Source: JBAJNN01 sp036881905
GTDB taxonomy: Bacteria > Pseudomonadota > Alphaproteobacteria > Rhizobiales > Im1
DNA length: 64,000 bases
NCBI GenBank assembly: GCA_036881905.1
Contig: JBAJNN010000004.1
Coordinates: forward strand, 29,584 to 93,583
Direction: 5' to 3'
Shown: positions 54,162-63,841 of the stretch, in pieces
How positions within the stretch are numbered: position 1 is the first letter of the stretch
How the letters are laid out: each line of letters opens with the position of its first letter
Notes under the pieces: model-generated
Told to the model about the DNA's origin: nothing
Seen by the model: only the letters and a program-made list of their open reading frames with translations
Database searches by the model: none
Program-made: the position numbers and the translations under genes

Positions 54162-56426
54162 TTGAATCAGGTTTTGGGAGCTTTTGACTTGTATTTCGCG
54201 CATTCAGGGAAAAACGCCGACCGAAGCGACTGGCAATCGTTGCGCGAGCACCTGCTTCGGGTCGCTGAACTCGCCGGCGATATGGCCGCTCCGCTGGGCT
54301 TGGAACGCGCCGCCTATTGCGCCGGACTTTACCACGATCTTGGCAAATATTCCAAAGAGTTTCAACAGCGGCTCCGCGGCGCGCGCAACCGCATCGATCA
54401 TTCGACCGCCGGCGCCGTTGCAATCGGTGACGCCGCAAAAACGCCCGAAGACAACCCCATGGCGGAACTGATCGCCTATTGCATCGCCGGCCATCACGCC
54501 GGTTTGCCCGACCGGAAAAATGCCTCCGCCGCCTGTCTCGACCGCAGGCTTGAAGCCGACTTGGCGCAGCTCGATCCGGTCTGGCGATCGGAATGTCCAC
54601 ACACCGTCCGCGATCTTGTCCCGAAACCCGCGAAAAAGTCCGGCGGTGAGGATCTGGCGTTTTCCCTCTCGGTCATGGGAAGGATGATCTTTTCCTGTCT
54701 GGTCGATGCCGATTTCAAGGACACTGCAGCCTTTTACGCGAAACTTGAAGAACGTCTAGTCGATCGCGACTGGCCGTGTCTGCAACAGCGTCTGCCCGAA
54801 TTTCAGGCCGCCCTCGATGCCGAGCTGGAGCGCAAGAAGGACCCGCCCTCGGCGGTGAACCGATTGCGCCGCGACATTCTCCATCATGTGCTGGCCAAGG
54901 CGTCGCACCAGCCGGGGCTGTTTACCCTGACCATTCCCACCGGCGGCGGCAAGACCCTGACCTCTTTGGGCTTTGCCTTGGAACATGCGCGGATTCACGG
55001 CCATCGCCGCATCGTCTACGCCATTCCCTTCACCTCGATCATCGACCAGACCGCACGGATCTTCCGTTCCATTCTCGGCGAGGGAGTTGTTCTCGAACAT
55101 CACTCGGCTATCGACGAAGAGGCCAAGACCCATGGAGAGCGACAACAAAAGGACAAGCTGAAACTGGCCATGGAGGACTGGGCGGCGCCGGTGGTGGTCA
55201 CCACCAATGTCCAGTTTTTCGAGAGCCTGTTTGCCGCGAAGCCGTCGCGATGCCGAAAGCTGCACAACATCGCCGGCGGCGTGATCATTCTCGATGAGGC
55301 CCAGACCATCCCGCTGCCGGTGCTGAAGCCCGCCATCTGCATGTTGAAGGAACTGGCGAAGCATTACGGCTGCACGATCGTTTTGTGCACCGCGACGCAA
55401 CCGGCGCTCGATGAACGCAATCTGCAAGGTGGCCTGCCGCTTGAAGGGCGGGAATTGGCGCCCGATCCGCGCCAATTGGCGCGGCGCATGAAACGGGCCT
55501 CGATCCAGCATGAGGGCGCGCTTGCCAACCGCGATCTGTGCAAGGCTGTGGCCGAAGAGCGCCAGGCGCTGGTGATCGTCAACAGCCGGAAACATGCTCT
55601 CGAGTTTTACCGCGAGGCTGTCGAGGCCGGGCTTGAGGGGCTTGTTCATCTGACCACAAGGCACCATGGTGCCGATCGGCGGCGGATCATCGCGCGGGTG
55701 CGTGACCGGCTGAAAACCGGCGCGCCCTGCCGGGTGATCGCCACCAGCCTGATTGAGGCCGGGGTGGATGTGGATTTTCCCAGGGTGTGGCGGGCTGAAG
55801 CCGGTCTCGATCAAATCGTGCAGGCCGCCGGCCGCTGCAACCGCGAGGGGAAGCGAAATCCGCAAGACAGTGTCGTCTCGGTGTTTACCGCGCCGGATTA
55901 CCCGCCGCCTCCCGAGATCAAATCTCTCATGGAGGGTATGGAGCGCATGTTGGGCAAGCATGAGGATTTATTATCCTTAGAGGCGATCGAGGATTATTTT
56001 AAGGAAGTCTATTGGCATAAGGGCGACCTTGGACTCGATGGACACAAGATTCTGAAACAGTTCAAAATCCACCGCCGTCACGGCGCCACCGACTTTTCCT
56101 ATCGCACCGTCGGCGAAATCTTTCGGTTGATCGAGACAGGGCTGGCGCCGGTGATTATCGATGCGGATGAGACCTCCGGCCAGGCAATCGCGGAACTTGG
56201 CGTCGCCGAAATTTCCTCCGGAAAAATCGCCCGCGAGCTGCAACAATACAGTGTTCAGATTCCGCCCAAGGATCGGAATGCCTTGATCCAAAATGGCCAT
56301 GCCGGTTATGACTGCCCGAAGCTCAGGGGAGATCAATTCGTTGTGCTGAAGACCAAAGACCTGTATCGGGATGATGTCGGCTTGATTTGGGAAGATTCCG
56401 ACTCTCTGGGGGTAAAAATAGTGTGA
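54162..56426 (+). CDS. cas3: CRISPR-associated helicase/nuclease Cas3 (type I-C)
   Basis: 754 aa from TTG 54162; no ATG or GTG fits the conserved FAHSGKN start better. The HD nuclease domain has its metal motif in GLYHDLGKYSKEF (residues ~55-67). The SF2 helicase has Walker A PTGGGKTLTS near 259 and the DEAH-box variant ILDEAQTIPLP near 377, with TRHHGADRRR and QAAGRCNREGK toward the end. It degrades target DNA after Cascade binding. First gene of the operon and apparently intact. Confidence 0.95.
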   Translation: MNQVLGAFDLYFAHSGKNADRSDWQSLREHLLRVAELAGDMAAPLGLERAAYCAGLYHDLGKYSKEFQQRLRGARNRIDHSTAGAVAIGDAAKTPEDNPMAELIAYCIAGHHAGLPDRKNASAACLDRRLEADLAQLDPVWRSECPHTVRDLVPKPAKKSGGEDLAFSLSVMGRMIFSCLVDADFKDTAAFYAKLEERLVDRDWPCLQQRLPEFQAALDAELERKKDPPSAVNRLRRDILHHVLAKASHQPGLFTLTIPTGGGKTLTSLGFALEHARIHGHRRIVYAIPFTSIIDQTARIFRSILGEGVVLEHHSAIDEEAKTHGERQQKDKLKLAMEDWAAPVVVTTNVQFFESLFAAKPSRCRKLHNIAGGVIILDEAQTIPLPVLKPAICMLKELAKHYGCTIVLCTATQPALDERNLQGGLPLEGRELAPDPRQLARRMKRASIQHEGALANRDLCKAVAEERQALVIVNSRKHALEFYREAVEAGLEGLVHLTTRHHGADRRRIIARVRDRLKTGAPCRVIATSLIEAGVDVDFPRVWRAEAGLDQIVQAAGRCNREGKRNPQDSVVSVFTAPDYPPPPEIKSLMEGMERMLGKHEDLLSLEAIEDYFKEVYWHKGDLGLDGHKILKQFKIHRRHGATDFSYRTVGEIFRLIETGLAPVIIDADETSGQAIAELGVAEISSGKIARELQQYSVQIPPKDRNALIQNGHAGYDCPKLRGDQFVVLKTKDLYRDDVGLIWEDSDSLGVKIV

Positions 56427-56447
56427 TTTGATTGAAAGGGAGCGGCG

Positions 56448-57116
56448 ATGGCATACGGAATTCGGCTGAAAGTGTGGGGCGATCATGCCTGTTTTACTCG
56501 GCCGGAACTTAAGGTCGAGCGGGTCAGTTACGATGTCATGACCCCGTCGGCCGCCCGCGGCGTTTTGGAGGCGATTCACTGGAAACACGCCATCCGTTGG
56601 GTCATCGAGGCCATTCATGTGCTCAAACCGATTCGGTTGCAGTCGATTCGCCGCAATGAAGTGAGGAGCAAGATACCGACTGGAAACGTTAAAACGGCCA
56701 TGAACCGCGGTGATCTGGGCGGTCTCCAGTTGCTTGTGGACCAGGATCGCGAGCAGAGGGCCGCGACGGTTCTGGTCAAGCCCGCCTATGTCATCGAGGC
56801 GCATTTCGAGCTGACGGCCAAGGCAGGTCCCGACGACAATGACGCCAAGCACCTTGATACGTTCAATCGCCGCGCCGCGCGCGGCCAGTGTTTCCATCAG
56901 CCCTGTCTGGGAACCCGGGAATTCGCCGCCCATTTCCGGTTGATTCCGCCGGAAGAGGATTTGCCCGCAGCCATCGACGTCAGCCGCGATCTCGGCTTTA
57001 TGCTGTGGGACATCGATCACCAGGCCCCGGGGCGGCCGTCCTTGTTGTTCCGCGCCAGGCTCGATAAGGGCGTCATGCGGGTTCCGCCGCCCGGCTCCGC
57101 GGAGATTCGCCGATGA
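56448..57116 (+). CDS. cas5c: Cas5c (Cas5d), crRNA-processing subunit
   Basis: 222 aa RAMP protein: IRLKVWGDHACFTRPELKVE at the N-terminus and YDVMTPSAARGVLEAIHWKH are hallmarks of I-C Cas5, which replaces Cas6 and cuts pre-crRNA in the repeat. GGGAGCGGCG precedes ATG 56448. It overlaps cas8c by four bases. Confidence 0.95.
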   Translation: MAYGIRLKVWGDHACFTRPELKVERVSYDVMTPSAARGVLEAIHWKHAIRWVIEAIHVLKPIRLQSIRRNEVRSKIPTGNVKTAMNRGDLGGLQLLVDQDREQRAATVLVKPAYVIEAHFELTAKAGPDDNDAKHLDTFNRRAARGQCFHQPCLGTREFAAHFRLIPPEEDLPAAIDVSRDLGFMLWDIDHQAPGRPSLLFRARLDKGVMRVPPPGSAEIRR

Positions 57117-58915
57117 GCATTCTGTCCTCTCTGACCCGCGCCTATGATCGTTTGCCCAACGCGCCGCCCTTCGGATTTTCCGAGGAAAAGATCGGGTTTT
57201 GTATTTCCCTGAGGGAAGACGGTTCTCTCGCCCATGTGATCGACTTGCGCGACGCCGGCGGGCGTGGCCAACCAAAGCCGCGGCCAATGCGGGTTCCGCA
57301 GCCGGTCAAACGGACTGCGGGCATCGCTCCCAACACGTTCTGGGACAAGACCTCCTACGTGCTCGGCGTGACCGCCAAGAGCGGCAAACCCACCGCAAAG
57401 CAGCATGACGCTTTCGTCAAACACCATCTTGCGATTTTGGATGGAACTGGCGATGCCGGGCTTTCAGCCCTTGCCGCGTTTTTGCGCAGCTGGACCCCGG
57501 AGCGGTTTGCGGCGCCGGTCTGGCCGGAAGAGATGAAGGATAAAAACGTGGTTTTTGCCTTGGAAAGCGAGCGGCTCAGCAATGGATACCTCCATGACCG
57601 CCCGGCGGCAGGGGAACTTTGGAGCAGGCGGCAAGCCAGGAAGAAAGGCGAGGCGCGCATTTGCCTGATCACCGGGGAAAAGTCACCCTTTGCCAGACTG
57701 CACCCCGCCATCAAGGGTGTGTGGGGCGGTCCGACGACCGGAGGATCGATCGTCTCGTTCAATCATGATGCTTTTACGTCCTATGGGCACCGCCAAGGCG
57801 AGAATGCTCCGGTCTCGGAGGTTGCCGCCTTTAAATACACAACCGTTCTCAACCGCTTTCTGAAAAAGGACAGCGCTCACCGCATCCAGATCGGCGATGC
57901 TTCGACCGTATTCTGGGCCGACGCCTCGGATATGAAGACGGCGGGCATGGCGGAAAATGTGTTTGCCGCCGCCTTCATGGAGCCGGCGGAGAAAAAACCG
58001 CGCGATTCGGCGGATGAGACAGAAAAAATCAACGAGGAAGAACGGCTTGCCAAGGAAATTGGTATCCGTCTGGAGCGCATCCGCAACGGGGAACATCTCA
58101 AACAGATCGATGAAGACCTCGCCGCGGAGGATGTGCGGTTTTTCGTGCTCGGTCTCGCCCCCAACGCGGCGCGGCTGTCGGTTCGCTTCTATTTCGAGGG
58201 CAGCTTCGGCATAGTGACGCAAAACTATCAGCGCTTTCTCGAAGACATGAAGATCGAACCGCCGCCGCGCGACGGCTATCCGTCGCTTTGGCGCTATCTG
58301 ATTGAGACGGCGGTACAGCGCAAGAGTGAAAATGTTCCGTCCCATCTTGCCGGCGACTGGATGCGGGCGATCCTGTCGGGCGCGAACTATCCGTTGACCC
58401 TGCTATCGACGATTCTCGTTCGCATTCGCGCCGATGGCAACATAAACGCCTTGCGCGCCGGCATGTTGAAAGCATTGCTCAGGAGAAATTTTGCCAAGAA
58501 GGAGGTCCCCGTGGCACTGAATCAGAAGTTTGACGATAAAGGTTATCTGCTCGGCCGGCTGTTCGCGGCCTATGAACAGGCGCAGTCCGGCGCTCTCGGA
58601 GGGGTGAATGCCACCATCAAGGATAGGTTTTATGGTGCGGCCTCGGCGCAGCCTCGTAAAGTCTTTACCGTGCTGGACCGGGGTTCGGCGCATCATCTGT
58701 CGAAACTCGGCAAGGATAAGCCGGGCTACAAGGTCAATTTGGAAAAGCTGATTGAGGACATTATGGGCAAGATGGCGCCGGAAAACGATCCGTTTCCGGC
58801 GTGGCTGTCGCCCGCGGAACAGGCCTTTTTCGCTCTGGGCTATTACCACCAACGCAAGGACTTTTTTAGCAAAAAACCCACTGAAACGACAGATATTAAG
58901 GAGACCGACCGATGA
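57113..58915 (+). CDS. cas8c: Cas8c (Csd1), large subunit of I-C Cascade
   Basis: 600 aa, normal for Csd1. Segments SLTRAYDRLPNAPPFGFSEE, CLITGEKSPFARLHPAIKGV and VSFNHDAFTSYGHRQGENAP, then YFEGSFGIVTQNYQRFLEDM, are family-typical. It recognises the PAM and holds the R-loop. Both ends overlap neighbours (ATGA). Confidence 0.95.
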   Translation: MSILSSLTRAYDRLPNAPPFGFSEEKIGFCISLREDGSLAHVIDLRDAGGRGQPKPRPMRVPQPVKRTAGIAPNTFWDKTSYVLGVTAKSGKPTAKQHDAFVKHHLAILDGTGDAGLSALAAFLRSWTPERFAAPVWPEEMKDKNVVFALESERLSNGYLHDRPAAGELWSRRQARKKGEARICLITGEKSPFARLHPAIKGVWGGPTTGGSIVSFNHDAFTSYGHRQGENAPVSEVAAFKYTTVLNRFLKKDSAHRIQIGDASTVFWADASDMKTAGMAENVFAAAFMEPAEKKPRDSADETEKINEEERLAKEIGIRLERIRNGEHLKQIDEDLAAEDVRFFVLGLAPNAARLSVRFYFEGSFGIVTQNYQRFLEDMKIEPPPRDGYPSLWRYLIETAVQRKSENVPSHLAGDWMRAILSGANYPLTLLSTILVRIRADGNINALRAGMLKALLRRNFAKKEVPVALNQKFDDKGYLLGRLFAAYEQAQSGALGGVNATIKDRFYGAASAQPRKVFTVLDRGSAHHLSKLGKDKPGYKVNLEKLIEDIMGKMAPENDPFPAWLSPAEQAFFALGYYHQRKDFFSKKPTETTDIKETDR

Positions 58916-59862
58916 CGATCCTGTCCAACCGCTATGATTTCACGTTTATCTTCGATGTCACCAACGGCAACCCCAATGGCGACCCCGATGCCGGCAATCT
59001 GCCGCGAATGGACCCGGACACCAATAAGGGGTTGGTGTCGGATGTGTGTTTGAAACGCAAAATCCGCAATTATGTCGAGCTTGCGCGCCGCGGACAGGAT
59101 GGGTTCCATATCTATGTCGAAGAAGGGGCCATCCTCAACGAGAAGCACCGTGAGGCCTACACGGCGCTTCGCCGTGACGATACCAAAGCGCAACAGGCCA
59201 AAACGCTCAACCCGACCGATGACGGAGAGGCCCGAAAACTGCGCGACTTCATGTGCCAGAATTTTTTCGACGTGCGCAGTTTCGGCGCCGTCATGTCCAC
59301 CGGCATCAACTGCGGCCAGGTAAAAGGCCCGGTGCAAATGACCTTCGCAACCTCGGTCGAGCCGATCATGCCGTTGGAAATAGCCATCACTCGCATGGCC
59401 GCCACCAATGAAGCGGAAAAAAAGAAGGGGGCCGAAGGCAGCGACAGCCCTGAACGAACGGATAACCGCACCATGGGCCGTAAGCACATTGTTCCCTATG
59501 GCCTTTACGTCGCGCACGGGTTCGTTTCGGCGAAATTCGCCGAGCGCACCGGGTTTTCCGAGGCCGATCTCGACCTTGTGTGGGAGGCCCTGGACGCGAT
59601 GTTCGAGCATGACCGCTCCGCGGCGCGTGGCGAAATGACCGCCCGCAAGCTGACCCTGTTCAAACATGCCTGTGCGCTCGGCAATGCCCCGGCCCATACC
59701 CTGTTCGATCGTGTTCGCATCGGCCGCGATATCGACGGTGCATTCCGCCCGCTTGACGACAAGGGGCTCGGCAATCGACCGCCGGCACGCAAATTCTCCG
59801 ACTATATTATCGAGATCGATCACGAGAACTGCCCGGCCGGCGTGGAAATTATCGAGCGATGA
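58912..59862 (+). CDS. cas7: Cas7c (Csd2), Cascade backbone
   Basis: 316 aa: RYDFTFIFDVTNGNPNGDPD at the N-terminus, FFDVRSFGAVMSTGINCGQV and RKHIVPYGLYVAHGFVSAKF are Csd2 signatures. Several copies coat the crRNA. It overlaps cas8c; cas4 follows after three bases. Confidence 0.96.
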   Translation: MTILSNRYDFTFIFDVTNGNPNGDPDAGNLPRMDPDTNKGLVSDVCLKRKIRNYVELARRGQDGFHIYVEEGAILNEKHREAYTALRRDDTKAQQAKTLNPTDDGEARKLRDFMCQNFFDVRSFGAVMSTGINCGQVKGPVQMTFATSVEPIMPLEIAITRMAATNEAEKKKGAEGSDSPERTDNRTMGRKHIVPYGLYVAHGFVSAKFAERTGFSEADLDLVWEALDAMFEHDRSAARGEMTARKLTLFKHACALGNAPAHTLFDRVRIGRDIDGAFRPLDDKGLGNRPPARKFSDYIIEIDHENCPAGVEIIER

Positions 59863-59865
59863 TCC

Positions 59866-60540
59866 ATGGCGGTCGCGGCTGGCCTGCAAGACGAAAAGCC
59901 ATGTGAGGACCCGATTCCGCTTTCGGCCTTGCAGCACGCGGTCTATTGCCTGCGCCAAGCCGCGCTGATCCATCTTGAGCGCATGTGGGCGGAAAACCGC
60001 TTCACGGCGGAGGGGGACATGCTGCACGCGATTGCCGACAAGGGTGGCGGGAGAAAGGTGCGGGGCGTGCGTCGCGTCATGTCCCTGGCCTTGGCGTGCC
60101 GGCGGCTGAATCTGACCGGCATTGCCGATATGGTGGAATTCCTGCCCGCTGAGGGTGGGAGCGAGACCGCCTATCCGGTTGAATTCAAGCGCGGCAAACC
60201 GAAGCCGCACCGGGCGGATGAGGTTCAGCTCTGTGCCCAGGCGCTTTGCCTTGAGGAAATGACCGGCCATCCGGTTCCGCAAGGGGCCTTGTATTATGCC
60301 CGAACCAAACGGCGGGTTGGCGTCGTTTTCAATTCGGGGTTGAGAGCTTTGACGGAACAAACGGTTCTTGCGCTCGAAGAGGTTTTCCGCACCGGTCGGA
60401 CGCCGCCGCCGACGGCGCATAAAAGTCGCTGCCGGGCCTGTTCGCTGAAAGAACTGTGCCGTCCTGAGGTCGCCAACCGTCCGGTCAAGGCATGGCGCAG
60501 CCGGATGCTGAAAGACGCACTCAAAGACGGTTTTGCATGA
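59866..60540 (+). CDS. cas4: Cas4, Fe-S exonuclease for spacer acquisition
   Basis: 224 aa. LSALQHAVYCLRQAALIHLE (first Cys), catalytic VEFKRGKPKPH and AQALCLEEM, then three C-terminal cysteines in CRACSLKELC. It trims prespacers and helps select the PAM. Overlaps cas1 by four bases. Confidence 0.93.
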   Translation: MAVAAGLQDEKPCEDPIPLSALQHAVYCLRQAALIHLERMWAENRFTAEGDMLHAIADKGGGRKVRGVRRVMSLALACRRLNLTGIADMVEFLPAEGGSETAYPVEFKRGKPKPHRADEVQLCAQALCLEEMTGHPVPQGALYYARTKRRVGVVFNSGLRALTEQTVLALEEVFRTGRTPPPTAHKSRCRACSLKELCRPEVANRPVKAWRSRMLKDALKDGFA

Positions 60541-61571
60541 AGAAGCTGCTCAACACCGTTTATATCACAACCCCGGGAGCGGCGCTGCGCAAGGATGGCG
60601 AGAATCTGGTCGCCGAGGTGGAGAATGAGGAACGGGCGCGGGTGCCGTTGCATATGCTGGCCTCTGTTGTCGTCTTTGGCGGCGTTTACGTTTCGCCCGC
60701 TCTCATCGCAGCCTGTGCGGAGGTCGGCATTACAGTTGTTCTGCTGGACCGGAATGGACGGTTTCAGGCGCGGATCGAAGGTCCTGTATCGGGGAACGTT
60801 CTGCTCCGCCGCGCGCAATACCGGGCATCGGACACACCACAAGAGATTGTTCGCTCGTTGCTGATCGGCAAGATTTTCAATCAGCGTGCGGTGTTGATGC
60901 GCGCGCTGCGCGATTACCGCGATGAGTTTGCAGACCCGGTGCTGGACAGGATTGGTTTAGTGACGGGGAGGTTGGCGAGACTCTTACGCGTGATTGAACT
61001 GTGTGAGGCGACGTTGGACCAATTGCGCGGGTCGGAGGGCGAGGCGTCTAATCTCTATTTCTCGGTCATGGACGAGATGATCAGGTCGCCCGACCGGGAG
61101 ATTCGCTGGGCCGGACGGACGCGGCGTCCGCCTTTGGACCCGGTCAACGCGGTTCTGTCTTTTTTGTACACGCTGCTGACTCATGACTGCCGTTCCGCCT
61201 GCGAGGGCATCGGTCTGGATCCCGCGGTCGGCTTTTTGCACCGCGACCGTCCGGGCCGCCCCAGCCTGGCGCTCGATCTCATGGAAGAGTTGCGACCCGT
61301 TCTGGCCGATCGGCTGATGTTGTCGCTGTTCAACAGACGTCAGTTGCGCGGCAAGGATTTCCAAAAGCAGGAGAGCGGCGCGGTATTGTTGTCGGACGAG
61401 GCGCGCAAGACGGTTGTGAGCGCATGGCAAGACCGCAAGAAGCAGGAGAGACTGCACAGGTTTCTCGGTGAAAAGTCGCCGCTTGGACTGGTCCCGTATC
61501 TGCAGGCGCAAATGCTGGCCCGACATTTACGCGGCGACCTGGATGCCTATCCGCCGTGGTTCTGGAAATAG
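60537..61571 (+). CDS. cas1: Cas1 integrase (type I-C)
   Basis: 344 aa from ATG 60537. N-terminal beta domain with LNTVYITTPGAALRKDGENL; catalytic helical domain with PVNAVLSFLYTLLTHDCRSA, GLDPAVGFLHRDRPGRPSLA and DLMEELRP, holding the metal-binding Glu, His and Glu/Asp. Integrates spacers together with Cas2. Intact. Confidence 0.97.
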   Translation: MKKLLNTVYITTPGAALRKDGENLVAEVENEERARVPLHMLASVVVFGGVYVSPALIAACAEVGITVVLLDRNGRFQARIEGPVSGNVLLRRAQYRASDTPQEIVRSLLIGKIFNQRAVLMRALRDYRDEFADPVLDRIGLVTGRLARLLRVIELCEATLDQLRGSEGEASNLYFSVMDEMIRSPDREIRWAGRTRRPPLDPVNAVLSFLYTLLTHDCRSACEGIGLDPAVGFLHRDRPGRPSLALDLMEELRPVLADRLMLSLFNRRQLRGKDFQKQESGAVLLSDEARKTVVSAWQDRKKQERLHRFLGEKSPLGLVPYLQAQMLARHLRGDLDAYPPWFWK

Positions 61572-61580
61572 GGGGCATGG

Positions 61581-61871
61581 ATGCTGGTACTGGTCACATA
61601 TGATGTTTCGACACGGGAAGGGGACGGGGCGCGGCGGCTTAGAACCGTCGCCAAGGCGTGTCGTGACTTTGGTCAGCGGGTGCAATATTCGGTGTTTGAG
61701 GTCGAGGTGGATCCCGCCCAATGGACGAAATTGAAAGCCCGCCTGGAACGAGCCATTGATCGCAACCATGACAGTATACGCTACTATCACCTCGGCGCCA
61801 ATTGGCGGCGGAAGGTGGAACATGTGGGGGCCAAACCGGCAGCGGATTTGGGCGGAACGCTGATCGTTTGA
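61581..61871 (+). CDS. cas2: Cas2
   Basis: 96 aa with the ferredoxin-like Cas2 fold: MLVLVTYDVSTREGDGARRL, FGQRVQYSVFEVEV and DSIRYYHLG. It bridges Cas1 dimers. Last cas gene, 201 bases before the array. Confidence 0.97.
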   Translation: MLVLVTYDVSTREGDGARRLRTVAKACRDFGQRVQYSVFEVEVDPAQWTKLKARLERAIDRNHDSIRYYHLGANWRRKVEHVGAKPAADLGGTLIV

Positions 61872-62072
61872 CGCTTCCCCTGAACCGTCGGCTGGTGCGA
61901 ACGTGAAGTGTGTCTGAAATCCCGGGTGGGTTCGCGCTGCTCCGAGGTCCTTGAAATATCTGTTGAATTACAAGGATGCCCTGGGCGGCCTGTGGCGTTG
62001 GCATTTAGGGTGGGAATGGTTCGCACTCTGGAATAACTTTATTCTGGTTCCGCAATTATTTATAATGAGATG
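61872..62072 (+). promoter_or_regulatory. CRISPR leader
   Basis: Non-coding, with an AT-rich second half (GAATAACTTTATTCTGGTTC, TTATTTATAATGAGA just before repeat 1). It lies on the cas2 side of the array, where leaders of I-C loci sit, so new spacers should enter at 62073. TATAAT at 62061-62066 could be part of the array promoter, though very near the repeat. Confidence 0.6.
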
Positions 62073-62566
62073 GTCGCCCCCGGCACGGGGGCGTGGATCG
62101 AAACACGAAAAATGGTCCAAAAATGCCAGTCTCGCCGTGTCGCCCCCGGCACGGGGGCGTGGATCGAAACGACCACAATTCCACAAGCTCTTCCGGAACC
62201 CCGGGTCGCCCCCGGCACGGGGGCGTGGATCGAAACTTTAGATAGTTATAATTATAAACAGTTCAAAAAATAGTCGCCCCCGGCACGGGGGCGTGGATCG
62301 AAACGATGATCGCGGCGGAAGCCCGAATTCAGCGGGGCGTCGCCCCCGGCACGGGGGCGTGGATCGAAACAGCGCTTTATCGCGCCTCGGCCGAGCACTC
62401 CCGGTCGCCCCCGGCACGGGGGCGTGGATCGAAACAGACACGGCGTGGCTGCAATTTCTTTGATACAGGTCGCCCCCGGCACGGGGGCGTGGATCGAAAC
62501 CTTAAACAGGTCGTGGATGGCGTCTGCGCAAGAGGTCGCCCCCGGCACGGGGGCGTGGATCGAAAC
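62073..62566 (+). CRISPR. Type I-C CRISPR array, 8 repeats and 7 spacers
   Basis: Eight identical 32-base repeats start at 62073, 62139, 62205, 62273, 62339, 62404, 62469 and 62535. Each begins GTCGCCCCCGGCACGGGGGC and ends GTGGATCGAAAC. CGCCCCCG...CGGGGGCG forms the stem and GGATCGAAAC the 3' handle, the usual I-C (Dvulg-type) form. Spacers are 33-36 bases. Lack of repeat decay and the full cas set suggest an active system with a short memory. I found no spacer match inside the window by eye. Confidence 0.98.
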
Positions 62567-62630
62567 AATGCATTAGCAAATAAAGAGCAAAATTTTCAGC
62601 TGTGCCCGGTGGGGGATCCTCGTTGCCATC

Positions 62631-62864
62631 ATGGCCGTCGAGGTTACGGCCGGTGAGAAGGTGGCGACGGCCGCCATAGGCGAGGCCGGCACCGGCCTGA
62701 AAACCGCCTGGCGCAGGCGGATCACCGGCGACGGCCTCGGGCCACGGCTCGCTCGCGCCATCCGGTCGGAGCCATTTCCCAAGGGCAAACCCAGCCTCGA
62801 TGCCGCCACCTTTGTCCAGTCCAAGGCCCCGGTGATCGTCGACGCCACGACACTGGTCCACTGA
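62631..62864 (+). pseudogene. Phage DUF6441-like protein fragment
   Basis: Reads GLKTAWRRRITGDGLGPRLA and PKGKPSLDAATFVQSKAPVI, the pattern of DUF6441 phage virion/tail-completion proteins, but stops soon after. The next ~300 bases, to 63170, show no intact gene. Confidence 0.5.
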
Positions 62865-63179
62865 TCCGACCCAGGAACGACTTCTGACTGGCGATCGCGA
62901 CCAAGGCCGCCGCGCCAAAACCCTCACATAGGTATAGGCGTCAAAAACGATCCTCTCCATATCACCGACCGCCATAAGCCGTTCGTCGTCTTGCCCGCGA
63001 CAGATCGCTCAAATCGCCGTTGATGGTCGCGATACCACTTGAACCGGCTAACGCCATATAATCAGCCTTGACCTGAACAAACGAAAACGGCAGGCCATGG
63101 CGTCACCTGGTCGAACGCGCTTCTGCTTGCCCCAGCCGAACGTTGCGCGCCGGTCGTCATCCGCTGGTCGAAACGACCT

Positions 63180-63738
63180 GCCGGCAGCCTTTTTACGGAC
63201 CGCTGGGGGCCATTACGAGCAGGCCGGTGGCATGGCCGATCAGGCTTCGATCGGCAAGCCCTTGAAAAAGCGTCCGTGGTCGCAACTGGTCATCGCCAAG
63301 ATCGAGTGTGAGAACGCCACCTCGCGGGCGGGCAGCGCCCATGACGGTTTATCGCTGTTGGCGCGCGGGGTGCGCTCCGGCGATCCCGAAACTATCGAGG
63401 CCCAGGCGGCGCGGCGCTACTGGCCCCCGCTGTTCGGGGGCGATTTTCATCGCGATCGCATGGTGGGCGGCATCAACGCCATGGCTGAACCATATCGACA
63501 CCGTATCGCGGGCGCGAACGGCATGCGCGATCATGGCGGCCGGGCTTCATCGAAGCCTCGGTTTGGCCCACCGCCAGCGCGGCAGTGCCTTTGCCCTGGC
63601 CGACGACTTCGTGGAACCGTTCCCTCCGCTCGCCGATCTTCCGGTCACGGGTTGTGGCGGGAGGGTATTGTAGAGCTCACTAGGGAAACCAAACCCCGCC
63701 TTGCCGAAATTCTGTTTGCCGATATGAGCACCGCGTAG
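63180..63738 (+). pseudogene. Relic of a type II cas1
   Basis: Characteristic type II-C-like Cas1 text: GGHYEQAGGMADQASIGKPL, SGDPETIEAQAARRYWPP and FGGDFHRDR in one frame. After a slip near 63480 comes ARTACAIMAAGLHRSLGLAH, then RQRGSAFALADDFVEPF. Back in the first frame, LTRETKPRLAEILFADM. It differs completely from the intact I-C Cas1 at 60537-61571. The N-terminal part is damaged and no cas9 or cas2 partner is seen. Confidence 0.8.
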
Positions 63739-63841
63739 GGCATAAGCCCGCTAGCTGTGAGCTTTCAATATGTTGTCGATTCGGGCCTGACCGGGGAGAC
63801 TGGAGTTACCGAGCTTCAGACCTCCTTGGAGGCAAGCCCGA

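Noticed and set aside
54756..55961. 401-codon antisense frame inside cas3
   Set aside because: Cas3 helicase motifs on the plus strand are unmistakable; the antisense frame is a shadow.
62238..62656. Open frames with repeated CRGR/PRHGGVDRN text across the CRISPR array
   Set aside because: They are translations of the CRISPR repeats, not repeat proteins.
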